A DNA stretch of 64,000 nt from JBNJFY01 sp051747265 (GCA_051747265.1 JBNJFY010000002.1:434001-498000), one strand, 5' to 3'; counted from the stretch's first letter, positions 36,378 to 46,218 are shown. The notes: generated by a model not told the origin, from the sequence alone. Numbers and translations: made by a program.

Positions 36378-36418
36378 TAAAAAAGAAGCTGCCCCGATGG
36401 TTAAGGGCGGGGCAGCTT
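36378..36418 (-). terminator. Terminator of the porin-like gene
   Basis: Stem AAGCTGCCCCG with CGGGGCAGCTT (36386-36396 and 36408-36418), followed on the minus strand by a T-rich run. It lies about 20 bases after the porin stop codon. Confidence 0.85.
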
Positions 36419-36439
36419 TAGGGTTATAGTCGGGATCAG

Positions 36440-37735
36440 TTAGAAGCTTACTACGGCTTCGATCATGATTCCATTGAATTCGGCTTCATCATAGATGCCA
36501 GCGGGGTAATCATTGTAAGACTGGGTGACATATTCAATTTTGGCCAGTACGTTATCGGTCATGAACCAACCACCACCGATGTTGATGCGATCTACACTTA
36601 CGTCCATTCCGCCGTCCAGTTCACCAGATACGGTGTTGTAACGGCCACCAACGTAGATATCTTCATCAGCACCAAAGCGATAGAGCAGTTCGGCACCAAG
36701 CTGCGTGAAGTTACGTGTATCAGACTCGGAAGCTGATTTACCGGTGCTGCTTTCGAATACACCGTAGAACTCCAACCCTTGGAACTTCACGAATGGGTTC
36801 ACCATGATCGCGGTTACTTCGTTACCAAAGCCTGGATTTACACGGCCGGCACGGAAACTACCATCCAATACACTGTAGTATCGTGAACCAGCTCGGTCAC
36901 CAGAGTACAAGTACATATATGGAGACTCAGGAGAAATGTATGTAGATGCCGTCAAACGAACACGTAAATCATCGTTGATTTGAGAGTCGTAGCCAAGTTT
37001 AGCCAAGAACGATGGTTTCGCATCTAAGCTGCTTTTAGATACATTTTGATTCAATTTACCATTGGTCAAGCCTACCATTCCAAAGATATCACCACCGTAT
37101 ACATACACTTCACCACCTACTTCTGTGGTAAAGGAATCCATCAAATAGTTACCCACAAATGGATTCATAATAGCGGCACCATTATCGGAGCGACGGAAGT
37201 GGTTGTCACCATAGTTGTTTTCCATGTGACCCACTTTGATACGCAGGTGATCCATCAAGTCAGACATAAAGCCTTTCTCAATAAAATCGAGTTGATCGAT
37301 TTGCAGATATCCACCTTTGACATAGGTTTCGGTGTGGTGTTGCGACGACAAATAGGTACGCAAGTGCATGCGCATACCTGGTGCCAATGCAACATCCAAA
37401 TCCAGGTTGGAAGTCGCCAGGTTAAAGTTAGACGTTAATTCAGGCAATTCACTCATTATGGGATCGCCATTTTCATCTACACCGGTCTGCCATGGACCAG
37501 CATTATCATGACTTAATCCTTGGAATTGTAAAGTATTGGCACCGCCTATACGAACCACTACTCCGTCAAATTTGACATCGGTGGTGAAGGAGGGCTCAAA
37601 CTGATTCAATCCCTCTTTGGACTGGGAATAAAAATACTGTAAATCCGGCTGGATTTGTGCTTGGGCAGTAAGGGCGAACGACCCCATAAGGAGTGTCACC
37701 ATCGCTAAGCTGAAGATGTTCTTTAGAGTTTTCAT
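36440..37735 (-). CDS. Outer-membrane porin-like beta-barrel protein
   Basis: 431 aa. A signal peptide covers about residues 1-26 (LLMGSFALTAQAQ). The mature part has alternating amphipathic strands, many Gly/Tyr/Asn turns and a terminal aromatic residue (EAVVSF), the outer-membrane insertion signature. Segments such as IKVGHMENNYGDNHFRRSDNGA and GGRYNTVSGELDGG are typical of the phosphate-selective/DcaP-like porin fold. No plug domain or TonB box is present. Monocistronic with its own terminator. Substrate unknown; the porin-fold call is moderately secure. Confidence 0.72.
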   Translation of the reverse strand: MKTLKNIFSLAMVTLLMGSFALTAQAQIQPDLQYFYSQSKEGLNQFEPSFTTDVKFDGVVVRIGGANTLQFQGLSHDNAGPWQTGVDENGDPIMSELPELTSNFNLATSNLDLDVALAPGMRMHLRTYLSSQHHTETYVKGGYLQIDQLDFIEKGFMSDLMDHLRIKVGHMENNYGDNHFRRSDNGAAIMNPFVGNYLMDSFTTEVGGEVYVYGGDIFGMVGLTNGKLNQNVSKSSLDAKPSFLAKLGYDSQINDDLRVRLTASTYISPESPYMYLYSGDRAGSRYYSVLDGSFRAGRVNPGFGNEVTAIMVNPFVKFQGLEFYGVFESSTGKSASESDTRNFTQLGAELLYRFGADEDIYVGGRYNTVSGELDGGMDVSVDRINIGGGWFMTDNVLAKIEYVTQSYNDYPAGIYDEAEFNGIMIEAVVSF

Positions 37736-38213
37736 ATCGGAACCTCTGATGATTCTGAGTTCGGAATTAATAGTGTCAAAAAATTCGATGGTTGAGTCAG
37801 TAGCCAGTTTGTAATACTGACTGTGGCTTCATTGCCAATCGAAGGTTTGGTTGCTTCGAGGACTGGTCTTTGCCAGCCGCACCCATATATCTGCAAAGGG
37901 TGTTCCAACTAGTATCCATCCCGGATCCAACTATATAACCACAGGCGAATAATCGGCCTCCTGAGCTTTTAGAAGGCGATATTTGCATAGAATATTTTTT
38001 GAAAAAAATATTGTTATTTCCTGTCGCGAGAATGGAAGTTGCACCCTTGCATGAGCGGCGAGGGGCAGGTCTTGCATAATTGCAATAGGCCAGTCTGTTG
38101 GAGTAGAAGTGGTTATGACAGGTTTTAAATCTCAGTTATCTGAAGGCAGGCACAAAAAAGCCCCACTCCGAATTCACGAAGTGAGGCCATTAAATGAGGG
38201 AATTATAGATGGC
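37736..38213. other. Intergenic region upstream of porin, downstream of endonuclease
   Basis: No gene is seen. It contains an AT-rich snapback (AATATTTTTT G AAAAAAATATT) near 37989-38013, upstream of the minus-strand porin gene, and the endonuclease terminator at 38154-38187. The ~200 bases next to the porin start are relatively GC-rich and may be a long 5' UTR, but no known riboswitch class was recognised. Confidence 0.4.
38154..38187 (-). terminator. Terminator of the T9SS endonuclease gene
   Basis: On the minus strand, stem GCCTCACTTCG with CGGAGTGGGGC (two G-T pairs) is followed by six Ts. It lies 27 bases after the stop codon. Confidence 0.82.
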
Positions 38214-40988
38214 TTATTTGGTCAGCAACATCTTGCCGGTTTTAATTTGGGATCCGATCTGCAAGCGATACAGATAGATACCGCTGGAGAGTCGTCCCGC
38301 ATCGAATTTGGCTTGATGATACCCGGCCGGCATGGCTCGATCCACCAAGAGAGCTACTTGCTGGCCCAGCATGTTATACACCGTCAATCGCACCTGATTC
38401 TGTGCGGGTACACTGAAACGGATCACTGTGCTGGGGTTGAACGGGTTGGGATAGTTGCCCAACTCAATGTCGGCAGGCAGCTCTTCCTGTGTTTGGATTT
38501 GCACCTGCTCATCAGCCCCATTACCAGGACCACCCGCGGATGCCAGTACCGCACCATCGGCCTGGGTTTGCGGATTGCCCAGGTTGGTGGCGTAGGTCCA
38601 GTCGAGATAGGAATCGGTATCCACGGTTACATCCTCGCGCACCACGGTGATGCCTTCGGTGGCATAGGGATCACTGGTACTGCCCCAGCCACTAGGTACC
38701 CCCGCGGATGCTCCGCCTTCCCAGGCCATGGCATCCACTTCCTGACCTTGCTCATCATAGAGGACCAAAGCGTCTCCTCCATTATTCAACGGTGGCAGAT
38801 TGCCGTAATCATCCGCTTGATAGCCATATAGATTTCGAAAACCTTTGCGATCCACGGCGATGGTCAGGAAGGTGTGCGGATCCATCTTGTGCTTGTTGGC
38901 AAAGGTAAAGGTTTGACCGGTCCCGTTGTTATCCACCAGGGTCCAGCCGCTTAGGGAGAGGGCTTGATCCGTTCCGTTGTACAGCTCAATCCACTCTTCT
39001 TTGCTCTCGTTACCCGGCGTATCGTAGAAGACTTCGCTGATCACTACCGCACCGGCTGCTGGATCCGTAATGGTTACGGCTGCTTGATCGGTGGCCTGCG
39101 CGCCGTCATCATCGGTTACGGTCAACGTTACGGTATAGGATCCGGCCGTAGTATAAGTATGACTGGGGCTGGATCCGCTACCACTGGAACCGTCACCAAA
39201 ATCCCATGCGAAGCTGACAATAGAACCATCCGAGTCGGAAGATCCACTACTGCTGAAGGTAATCGCTTTGCCGGTTAAACCTTCATAAGGTCCATTGGCC
39301 ACGGCCACCGGAGCTTCGTTGGGCACTGCGGCATCTTGGGTCTGAGGATTACCATTATTAGTAGCCACCGCCCAATCCGTATAAGAATCAGTATCGGTGG
39401 TCACGTCTGAACGTACAATGGTTTCCCCGGTGTTGGCGACCGGATTGCTGGTACTGCCCCAACCAGCGGGAATTCCGGCCGAAGCGCCGCCCTCCCAGGC
39501 TACCGCGTCGATAACACTACCGCTGGCATCCTCCAGTAAGATGGTATCGCCTCCGTTATTCAGGAAGGGCATCCCACCATAGACATCCGCTTCATAGCCA
39601 TAGATAGCGGTAAATCCGGCCGATGTTTGCGCCAAGGTGAGATAAGAGTTGGCTGCTATACTGGTTCCAGCCGGAAAAGTAAAGCTGCTGCCTGTTCCGT
39701 TGTTATCTATTATGGTATAACCGCTCAGATCTACCGTGGATCCGGTACCGTTGTACAGCTCTATCCACTCCTCATCGGCATCCGTACCCGGGGTATCATA
39801 GAAGACTTCGCTAATAATAACGCCGTCACCCGTTCCGCCGGATCCGGCCGCGGTGGTGGTGAAGGTATAGTCAGTGGAAGAGCCGCTATTTCCGGATCCA
39901 TCTACGGAGGTAACCCGGTAGTGATAGGTGGTCTCCGCGGTGAGATTGTTCAGTGTCATTGAGTGGCTGGTCACCATATTGCCATCGGTAACAAATTGTC
40001 CATAGCTGGTAGTAGTTCCAAAATCCACGCGAGAGTCTGCCGGCTCATCGGTACTCCAAGTGATAGTGACTGAGCTGGAGCTAATATTCGTGGCTTGCAC
40101 GGAGGAGAATACCGGTGGGGTGGTATCGGAACCCCCTCCGCCACTGCCCTCTCCACGGTTGGGGAAATAAGCGCGACGCATCAAGGTGCTATCCAACACG
40201 AATGGATTTTCATTGCCTTGATAATGGGCGATCTGCGAGGATCGATTTAACTCCGCGGCATCCACTGGATCCTGGTAGTGCCATTCATACAGCACCTCTT
40301 TCATCCCGTTGAAGAAGTTATCATCGGCTTCGTTCTGATAGATGCTGTAGAAGTAGAATATAGCCCGAGCCACATTCCCCTTGTGATCCTCACGGGGTTC
40401 AAAAGCGGTACTCCCCAGATTTTCGCTGTACAGATCAATATTACTGGTAGGTATGCTGCTGGTTTGGGTGTCCAGGTAATACCAGGTATCGGTCTGGGTG
40501 TCATCGATCTCTCCGAACGGATCGTTGCTACGTGCACTGTTTACATTGGATTTGGCCGGAAACAGGTTGTGCATATCCGATTTGGCCGGCTCATTCCCCG
40601 CGCCCATACTTTGGGGCCAGGTGTGTTCGGCATTGATTCCTTTTAGGTAGGCATCGTAACTGGGGTCGGCATTGGGATCCAGCGTGATGGTGTAACCGGT
40701 ATAGACTCCGGTGAGTTCGCCCTGGGCATTGGCATCGATGAGGGCGTACATGGTATCGCGCGCCACATCGTACCCCATGGTGGAATGGGGCGTGTAATTT
40801 TGCTGCACGTGATTGACCAAGGTAGAACCACTCATGCCTTCCCCGATGGTCTGGCTTTGGGCATAAAGTGATTGCGAACTATAAAATACGATTGAGGCAA
40901 TGGCCATACCCATCAAAATCCATCGCGAGAAAGCATTTCGCTGACGATTGGCAGGCATGGACACCTGGCGATTATTAAAAGCGTACAT
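38214..40988 (-). CDS. Secreted endonuclease I with LTD, PKD and T9SS sorting domain
   Basis: 924 aa modular exported nuclease. The signal anchor is at about 22-44 (start ATG 40988, or an internal Met 10 codons on). Residues ~55-275 are an endonuclease I (EndA/NucM) domain with NAEHTWPQSMG, SDMHNLFP, VNSARSNDPFG and FEPREDHKGNVARAIFYFY. Then come a fibronectin III domain (~290-375), a lamin-tail domain (~385-480), a PKD domain (~555-645), a second lamin-tail domain (~650-745) and a C-terminal type A sorting domain (NYPNPFNPSTVIRFSVP ... TGKMLLTK). The tail directs export by the type IX system, so the enzyme should degrade external DNA. It is the clearest marker that the organism has a T9SS. 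Confidence 0.92.
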   Translation of the reverse strand: MYAFNNRQVSMPANRQRNAFSRWILMGMAIASIVFYSSQSLYAQSQTIGEGMSGSTLVNHVQQNYTPHSTMGYDVARDTMYALIDANAQGELTGVYTGYTITLDPNADPSYDAYLKGINAEHTWPQSMGAGNEPAKSDMHNLFPAKSNVNSARSNDPFGEIDDTQTDTWYYLDTQTSSIPTSNIDLYSENLGSTAFEPREDHKGNVARAIFYFYSIYQNEADDNFFNGMKEVLYEWHYQDPVDAAELNRSSQIAHYQGNENPFVLDSTLMRRAYFPNRGEGSGGGGSDTTPPVFSSVQATNISSSSVTITWSTDEPADSRVDFGTTTSYGQFVTDGNMVTSHSMTLNNLTAETTYHYRVTSVDGSGNSGSSTDYTFTTTAAGSGGTGDGVIISEVFYDTPGTDADEEWIELYNGTGSTVDLSGYTIIDNNGTGSSFTFPAGTSIAANSYLTLAQTSAGFTAIYGYEADVYGGMPFLNNGGDTILLEDASGSVIDAVAWEGGASAGIPAGWGSTSNPVANTGETIVRSDVTTDTDSYTDWAVATNNGNPQTQDAAVPNEAPVAVANGPYEGLTGKAITFSSSGSSDSDGSIVSFAWDFGDGSSGSGSSPSHTYTTAGSYTVTLTVTDDDGAQATDQAAVTITDPAAGAVVISEVFYDTPGNESKEEWIELYNGTDQALSLSGWTLVDNNGTGQTFTFANKHKMDPHTFLTIAVDRKGFRNLYGYQADDYGNLPPLNNGGDALVLYDEQGQEVDAMAWEGGASAGVPSGWGSTSDPYATEGITVVREDVTVDTDSYLDWTYATNLGNPQTQADGAVLASAGGPGNGADEQVQIQTQEELPADIELGNYPNPFNPSTVIRFSVPAQNQVRLTVYNMLGQQVALLVDRAMPAGYHQAKFDAGRLSSGIYLYRLQIGSQIKTGKMLLTK

Positions 40989-41278
40989 GTGTTAGGTTTT
41001 AAATTGGTGTTTGAACGTAGAAAGGCTCACTGATACGACATCCTTTCGCACCGCTATACCGATGCTTCTATCCCCCTAATCCAGGACAGGTGTTACCATC
41101 CATTCAGAAGCCGCGACATTATAGTTTTTTAATAATTCAATTTCATTATCTAAATGTTAATATTGGATTTAATCTTAACCGACCTCGGTTAAAAATTGCT
41201 CTCCGAACGTTTTACTATCCTTTAGCGGTTATCATAATACCGTTTGCAACTACTGCACTGTCTCTTACCTTGCATAGT

Positions 41279-42613
41279 ATGATTGACTCCCATCGACATA
41301 GCATAGGGCCGCTTCTGCTCATCGTCTTGATGACTTCACTCAGTTTTGTGCCAACCCTATCTGATGCTCAAACACTGGATAGCACTCAGGTGTATGTCGG
41401 ACGTGTGGAAGGGGCCATCGGCCCTACCGTTGCACAATATATTGGTCGAGTAATTTCAACGGGGACTCAGAATAATGCGGAACTGGTGATCATTGAGCTG
41501 GATACTCCGGGCGGATTATTGGATGCTACCCAAGACATAGTGCAGACCTTGCTGGCATCAAAAACGCCCGTTGCGGTTTATGTGAGTCCGGAGGGCGCTT
41601 CTGCGGGCAGTGCCGGCGTGTTTATCACGCTGGCTGCTCATGTGGCCGCCATGGCTCCGGCTACCAATATCGGGGCGGCGAGCCCGGTTTCTATGGGGGG
41701 ATCCGGGGCCCAGATGGATACGGTGATGCAGAAAAAGCTGTTTAACTATTCAGAAAGTTACATCGAAACGATTGCCCAACACCGGAACCGGAATGTGGAG
41801 TGGGCCAAATCGGCGGTTCGTGATGCTAAGAGTATTACAGCTGATGAAGCACTGAAATTAAATGTTATTGATCTCATTGCCAGTCATAGGTCCGACCTGC
41901 TTAATCAATTGGATGGGGCTGTTATTGAAAACGATACCTTGCACACGTCCCAAGCCTCCATTACTGAAATTTCCGAATCCTTCACGGAGACCTTCTTTCG
42001 CTTTCTTTTTCAACCTCAAATTATCTTGATTCTTACGCTGATTGCTATTTACGGCATTGTGGGCGAGCTGACCAACCCCGGGGCAATTATCCCCGGCATA
42101 TCTGGAGCGATTGCGCTCATCCTGTTGTTATATACTGTAGCTGCGATGCCCGTGAATGTGGCCGGATTCGCACTCATCGGATTGGCCATCATCTTATTTA
42201 TCGCGGAAGCCTTCACCCCAACCTTTGGGCTATTAATAGTGGGGGGCGGTGTGTCTTTTGCGCTCGGTTTGATGATGCTCTTCCAGGAGATGACGCCTAC
42301 GTTTCAACTCTCCTGGTGGTGGATCCTGCCCGCCACATTCCTGACCATGGCCTTCTTTGCGGTCATTGTATTTTTTGGTATCAAAGCTCAGTTTAACGAT
42401 ATCAAAGTGGGAACCGAAACGTTGATCGGGCAGGAAGCCGAAGTAGTTGATGCCATTTCGGATCATCAAGGGCGCGTGTTTGTCAATGGCGAATACTGGA
42501 ATGCTCGCAGCCGCCAACCCATTGAAAAAGGATCTTATTGCCGGGTCACCGCCGTACGCGGACTCGAACTAACGGTAACCCCTATCCATCCACAAGAAGA
42601 GGAGACATTATGA
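41279..42613 (+). CDS. NfeD-family membrane-bound serine protease, long form
   Basis: About 444 aa from ATG at 41279; the open frame reaches back to 41090 but the extra part does not look like a real N-terminus. A signal peptide covers the first ~30 residues. A ClpP-class protease domain follows (LVIIELDTPGGLLDATQ, then SPEGASAGSAGVFITLAAH with the catalytic Ser). Four membrane helices lie at about 240-370 and a C-terminal NfeD OB-fold domain (ETLIGQEAEVVDAI). It overlaps the slipin gene (ATGA), the classic stomatin operon partner arrangement. The protease of this type cuts the C-terminal hydrophobic part of its partner stomatin in archaea; the same is inferred here. Confidence 0.88.
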   Translation: MIDSHRHSIGPLLLIVLMTSLSFVPTLSDAQTLDSTQVYVGRVEGAIGPTVAQYIGRVISTGTQNNAELVIIELDTPGGLLDATQDIVQTLLASKTPVAVYVSPEGASAGSAGVFITLAAHVAAMAPATNIGAASPVSMGGSGAQMDTVMQKKLFNYSESYIETIAQHRNRNVEWAKSAVRDAKSITADEALKLNVIDLIASHRSDLLNQLDGAVIENDTLHTSQASITEISESFTETFFRFLFQPQIILILTLIAIYGIVGELTNPGAIIPGISGAIALILLLYTVAAMPVNVAGFALIGLAIILFIAEAFTPTFGLLIVGGGVSFALGLMMLFQEMTPTFQLSWWWILPATFLTMAFFAVIVFFGIKAQFNDIKVGTETLIGQEAEVVDAISDHQGRVFVNGEYWNARSRQPIEKGSYCRVTAVRGLELTVTPIHPQEEETL

Positions 42614-43410
42614 ATGAGGGACTTGAACTTTCCAATACGTTGATCTGGACCATTACCATCGTAGTGTTAGCCGGAATTATCCTACCCCAGATGTTCCGTA
42701 TTATGCGGGAATATGAGCGGGCGGTGGTTTTTCGATTGGGTAAACTTTTACGCGCCAAAGGCCCCGGCCTGATTGTGCTGATTCCGTTTATCGATCGCAT
42801 TGTGCCGGTAGATATGCGTGTACTGACCATCAATGTGGATAAGCAAGAGGTGATCACCAAAGATAACGTTACCGTAAACGTGGATGCGATCACCTTCTTC
42901 CGCGTGGTGGATGCCGAGAAAGCGATCATCCAGGTGGAGCAATATCGACACGCCACTTCTATGCTCGCTCAAACTACGCTGCGTAGTGTCCTTGGCCAGG
43001 TGGAATTGGATGAACTGTTGGCCGAACGCGATAAGATCAATCGCAAGATCCAGGAGATTATCGACAAGCATACCGATCCCTGGGGGATCAAGGTGACCTC
43101 GGTGGAAGTGAAGGATGTGGTCCTCCCGGAGAGCATGAAACGGGCTATGGCACGTCAGGCCGAAACCGAGCGCGATCGACGGGCCAAAATCATTAACGCC
43201 GAAGGGGAATTCCAGGCCGCGCAAAAGTTGTTGGATGCCGGTCAGATGATCGCCAAGGAGCCTGCGGCTCTGCAACTGCGCTACCTGCAAACCATGAACG
43301 AAATCAGCGAAGAAAACGCCACCTTCACCTTCTTCCCCTTCCCCATGGAGCTGATGGAGGGCTTCAAGCGCCTAACCCAGCACTTGGGCAAGGAGGGTGA
43401 CAATAACTGA
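42610..43410 (+). CDS. Slipin (SPFH/band 7 family) membrane protein
   Basis: 266 aa from ATG at 42610, which overlaps the NfeD stop and follows AAGAAGAGGAG. One N-terminal membrane helix (TLIWTITIVVLAGIILPQMF) is followed by the band 7 domain: YERAVVFRLGKLLRAKGPGLIVLIPFIDRI, then TVNVDAITFFRVVDAEKA and LRSVLGQVELDELLAERD. A coiled stretch (QAETERDRRAKIINAEGE) and a conserved Phe-rich tail end the protein. It forms membrane microdomain-like rings with NfeD as partner. The assignment is secure. Confidence 0.92.
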   Translation: MNEGLELSNTLIWTITIVVLAGIILPQMFRIMREYERAVVFRLGKLLRAKGPGLIVLIPFIDRIVPVDMRVLTINVDKQEVITKDNVTVNVDAITFFRVVDAEKAIIQVEQYRHATSMLAQTTLRSVLGQVELDELLAERDKINRKIQEIIDKHTDPWGIKVTSVEVKDVVLPESMKRAMARQAETERDRRAKIINAEGEFQAAQKLLDAGQMIAKEPAALQLRYLQTMNEISEENATFTFFPFPMELMEGFKRLTQHLGKEGDNN

Positions 43411-43430
43411 GTTTGAATTAAGATAAAAGA

Positions 43431-43455
43431 CTCATCGGACAGGCTGTCCGATGAG
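43431..43455. repeat. REP-like palindrome A, second copy / slipin terminator
   Basis: Perfect 10-bp stem CTCATCGGAC with its complement around AGGCT. It is nearly the same palindrome as at 20246-20272. It sits 21 bases after the slipin stop and just before the convergent egtD gene, so it may double as a terminator, although T runs are weak. Confidence 0.65.
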
Positions 43456-43465
43456 CGCTTTTACC

Positions 43466-44419
43466 TTAAACTGATTTGGGCACTAGGTACTGCACGCTGA
43501 AGTAGTCTCTACTGTCGGTCCACACCTGCTCGACCTCAAAGTGCGGAGCCACCAGCTTTTCAAATTCCTCCAGGGAGTACTTATAGGAATTTTCGGTGTG
43601 GATAGTCTCACCCTGCTGGATATAAAATTCGGTGTGGTCGATAGTCACCGTTTGATCGGTTTGGCTGACTAAGTGCATCTCAATCCGGCCCTCTTCCTTA
43701 TTGAACAACGCCCGATGCTCATACTGATCCACCTTAAAATCGGCGCCCAACTCCCGGTTCAAGCGAATTAAAATGTTTTTGTTGAAGGCGGCAGTAATCC
43801 CTTGAGAATCATTATAGGCCCGCTCGAGAATCTCCTTATCCTTTTTTAGATCCACCCCTACCAATAAACCGCCATCGGGCTGTACCAAACTGTTGATCAC
43901 ACCCAAGAAATTTCGTGCGTTTTCAGGAGTGAAATTCCCAATGGTGGATCCGGGATAGTAGGCCACCCGCTTCGTGTAAGATTGAGCGGCATCCGGAATC
44001 TGAAAAGGCCGGGTATAATCGGCGGCGATGGGAATGACCTTCAAACCCGGATAATCCTCACGAAGCTGGTCGGCAACCTGCTGGAGAAATTCTTCCGATA
44101 TATCTACGGGCATATAGGCGGCGAGATCCTCCAATTCTTCCAAGAGAAGACGCGTTTTGCGACTACTGCCACTACCCAGCTCAATAAGCTCAATTCCCGA
44201 TCCCAACTGATCTGTAATTGCGGCAATATACCTACTCATAATCTCTAGATCGGCATCCGTTGGATAATACTCCTCCAGGTCACAAATCTGCTCAAAGAGC
44301 CGGGATCCACGTTCATCATAAAAATATTTGCTGGGCAAACACTTCTGAGGGCGACGCAAGGTCTCCAGCACCTCATCCAGCATGTGGGTATTGATCGATT
44401 TTACATCAGTCGTGGACAT
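43466..44419 (-). CDS. egtD: L-histidine N-alpha-methyltransferase EgtD
   Basis: 317 aa SAM-dependent enzyme that makes hercynine by trimethylating histidine, the first step of ergothioneine synthesis. Signatures: LPSKYFYDERGSRLFEQIC, EYYPTDADLEIM, the SAM motif ELGSGSSRKTRLLL, YMPVDISEEFL, AYYPGSTIGNF and GGLLVGVDLKKD. Length is standard. It lies downstream of egtB on the same strand, separated by 190 bases. Convergent with the slipin gene. Confidence 0.94.
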   Translation of the reverse strand: MSTTDVKSINTHMLDEVLETLRRPQKCLPSKYFYDERGSRLFEQICDLEEYYPTDADLEIMSRYIAAITDQLGSGIELIELGSGSSRKTRLLLEELEDLAAYMPVDISEEFLQQVADQLREDYPGLKVIPIAADYTRPFQIPDAAQSYTKRVAYYPGSTIGNFTPENARNFLGVINSLVQPDGGLLVGVDLKKDKEILERAYNDSQGITAAFNKNILIRLNRELGADFKVDQYEHRALFNKEEGRIEMHLVSQTDQTVTIDHTEFYIQQGETIHTENSYKYSLEEFEKLVAPHFEVEQVWTDSRDYFSVQYLVPKSV

Positions 44420-44609
44420 AACAATTATTCATAAGTTGGATTAAAAAGTAATACGCAATACGCAATGCTATCCGAGGATTGTACTAAACTGCCTGTCATT
44501 ACAAATAAAGTGCGAAAGCTGGCTGCGCAAACTGTGCAAATGATGCTTACTGCTAAAGTTTGCCATGACACTATTGGTTTGGGAAGATTTTGAATGCTCT
44601 TTATTAGTT

Positions 44610-45908
44610 CTATTTAGCCAATCGAAACCCTTTAAACTGCCAGCGCTCGTGGGGATAAAAAAAGTTGCGATACGTATTCCGAATGTGTGACTCCGAGGTA
44701 GCGCACGATCCGCCGCGCAGCACGTACTGATTACACATGAATTTGCCGTTATACTCGCCCAGCTTTCCGGGTAGCGGCTTGTATCCGGGATAGGGGGAGT
44801 ACGAGCTGCGGGTCCATTCCCACACATCGCCAAACATTTGCTGCAGCCCGTCTGACTCCGTTTGTATAGCGATGGGTTGATGATAGCCAGACTCCACAAA
44901 GTTGCCTTTCATGGGCACTTGGCGAGAAGCCACTTCCCACTCTTCCTCGGTAGGCAGGCGAAATCCCGCCCAACGAGCAAACGCATCGGCTTCGTAGTAA
45001 CTCACATGCACTACCGGTTCATTGGGATCAATGGGTTCCAGCCCCGACAAGGTAAATTGGTGCCAAACCCCATCTACTTTTTTCCAGTAGAGAGGCGCGC
45101 GCCAGTTTTCTTTGTCCTCAATAATAGTTGCGTAACCGGCATCCAGCCACCACTGCGGATCATCATATCCACCCGAGTCCACGAATTCCATGTACTCCCC
45201 ATTAGTCACCAAGCGATTGGCCAGCTCAAACTCATGGATATAAGTATTATGGCGGGGAAATTCGTTGTCGTATCCAAAGCCATTGCCATCATGGCCCACT
45301 TCGTAAACGCCTTCGTCAAAGGAGGTCCAGCTGAGTTCGGGAACCGAAGAAACGCGCGGCCGATCGCTTTCCACATATACCGGATAGAGTGGATTTTGAG
45401 CCAGCATAAACTTGAGGTCGGTAAGCATCAATTCTTGATGCTGCTGCTCATGGTTCAACCCGATGTCAATGACCGGGGCCCACTCTTCAAACGCCTGGTC
45501 ATCGGCCTCCTCCATAAATCGCAACATATACGCATCGATATGCTGGCGAAACTCAAATACTTGCGCAACTGTCGGGCGGGAGAGTTGTCCCCGTCGGTTC
45601 CGGCAGTGCGGTACACTGGTTTGCAGATAATACGAGTTGAATAGATAGTCGTACTGATCATTAACGGTTTGATACTCAATGGGAGCTTTTTTCAGCAAAA
45701 ACGCCTCAAAAAACCAGCTGGTGTGAGCCAAATGCCACTTGGTGGGACTGGTATGCTCTACGACTTGAATGACGAAATCCTCCGTCTCCAACGGATCGGT
45801 TAGTGTTTCCGTAAAACTTCGAATCTTTCGGTACCGCTTAATCAAATTTTTTCGTGCAGACGGTTTTGCCGATCGGGCCGTAGTTTGATGTTCGAGCATC
45901 GTAGCCAT
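44610..45908 (-). CDS. egtB: Ergothioneine sulfoxide synthase EgtB
   Basis: About 432 aa from the ATG at 45908, which follows AGGAGG by 4 bases; an ATG 12 codons upstream opens the same frame. The N-terminal DinB-like domain carries the iron site: His in KWHLAHTSWFFEAF and HEQQHQE (HX3HXE). The C-terminal FGE-sulfatase domain has RHNTYIHEFELANRLVTNGEY, HVSYYEADAFARWAGFRLPTEEEWE, FGDVWEWTRSSY, and ends with LRGGSCATSESHIRNTYRNFFYPHERWQFKGFRLAK. It joins a thiol to hercynine. Whether cysteine or gamma-glutamylcysteine is used cannot be read directly, but no egtA or egtC is nearby. Confidence 0.94.
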   Translation of the reverse strand: MATMLEHQTTARSAKPSARKNLIKRYRKIRSFTETLTDPLETEDFVIQVVEHTSPTKWHLAHTSWFFEAFLLKKAPIEYQTVNDQYDYLFNSYYLQTSVPHCRNRRGQLSRPTVAQVFEFRQHIDAYMLRFMEEADDQAFEEWAPVIDIGLNHEQQHQELMLTDLKFMLAQNPLYPVYVESDRPRVSSVPELSWTSFDEGVYEVGHDGNGFGYDNEFPRHNTYIHEFELANRLVTNGEYMEFVDSGGYDDPQWWLDAGYATIIEDKENWRAPLYWKKVDGVWHQFTLSGLEPIDPNEPVVHVSYYEADAFARWAGFRLPTEEEWEVASRQVPMKGNFVESGYHQPIAIQTESDGLQQMFGDVWEWTRSSYSPYPGYKPLPGKLGEYNGKFMCNQYVLRGGSCATSESHIRNTYRNFFYPHERWQFKGFRLAK

Positions 45909-46036
45909 TTTGCCTCCTCTAGATTTATAACTGTTCTTCTGCATAGGTCAACATCATTGCAACCATTTTGAACGCCTAATCATTCTATTGAGAACCAATT
46001 ACTATATCTGTCGTCGGGACGTCTAAATGATCAGAG

Positions 46037-46165
46037 GAGGGCTTTGCAAAACCTTCCGAAATGTATTCTGTCATGCCAAGATGTAGTAACAATCACCGTT
46101 TACACAATCTATTCAGCGGATTGCCGCACTACGTTCGCAATGACAGGTAGTTCTGCAAAGCCCTC
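46037..46165. mobile_element. MITE-like element, copy 2 (129 bp)
   Basis: TIRs GAGGGCTTTGCAAAA and TTCTGCAAAGCCCTC, flanked by an exact 5-bp duplication CAGAG (46032-46036 and 46166-46170). The interior is almost the same as copies 1 and 3. It lies in the gap between egtB and a convergent-side lipoprotein gene. Confidence 0.82.
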
Positions 46166-46218
46166 CAGAGTCCTAAGTAAATTGCGGTGGTATACCAGCA
46201 GAAAACCGGGAGTAAATA

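Noticed and set aside
37797..37988. GC-rich stretch upstream of the porin as a known riboswitch
   Set aside because: Checked by eye for cobalamin, SAM, TPP, fluoride and c-di-GMP core motifs; none fit.
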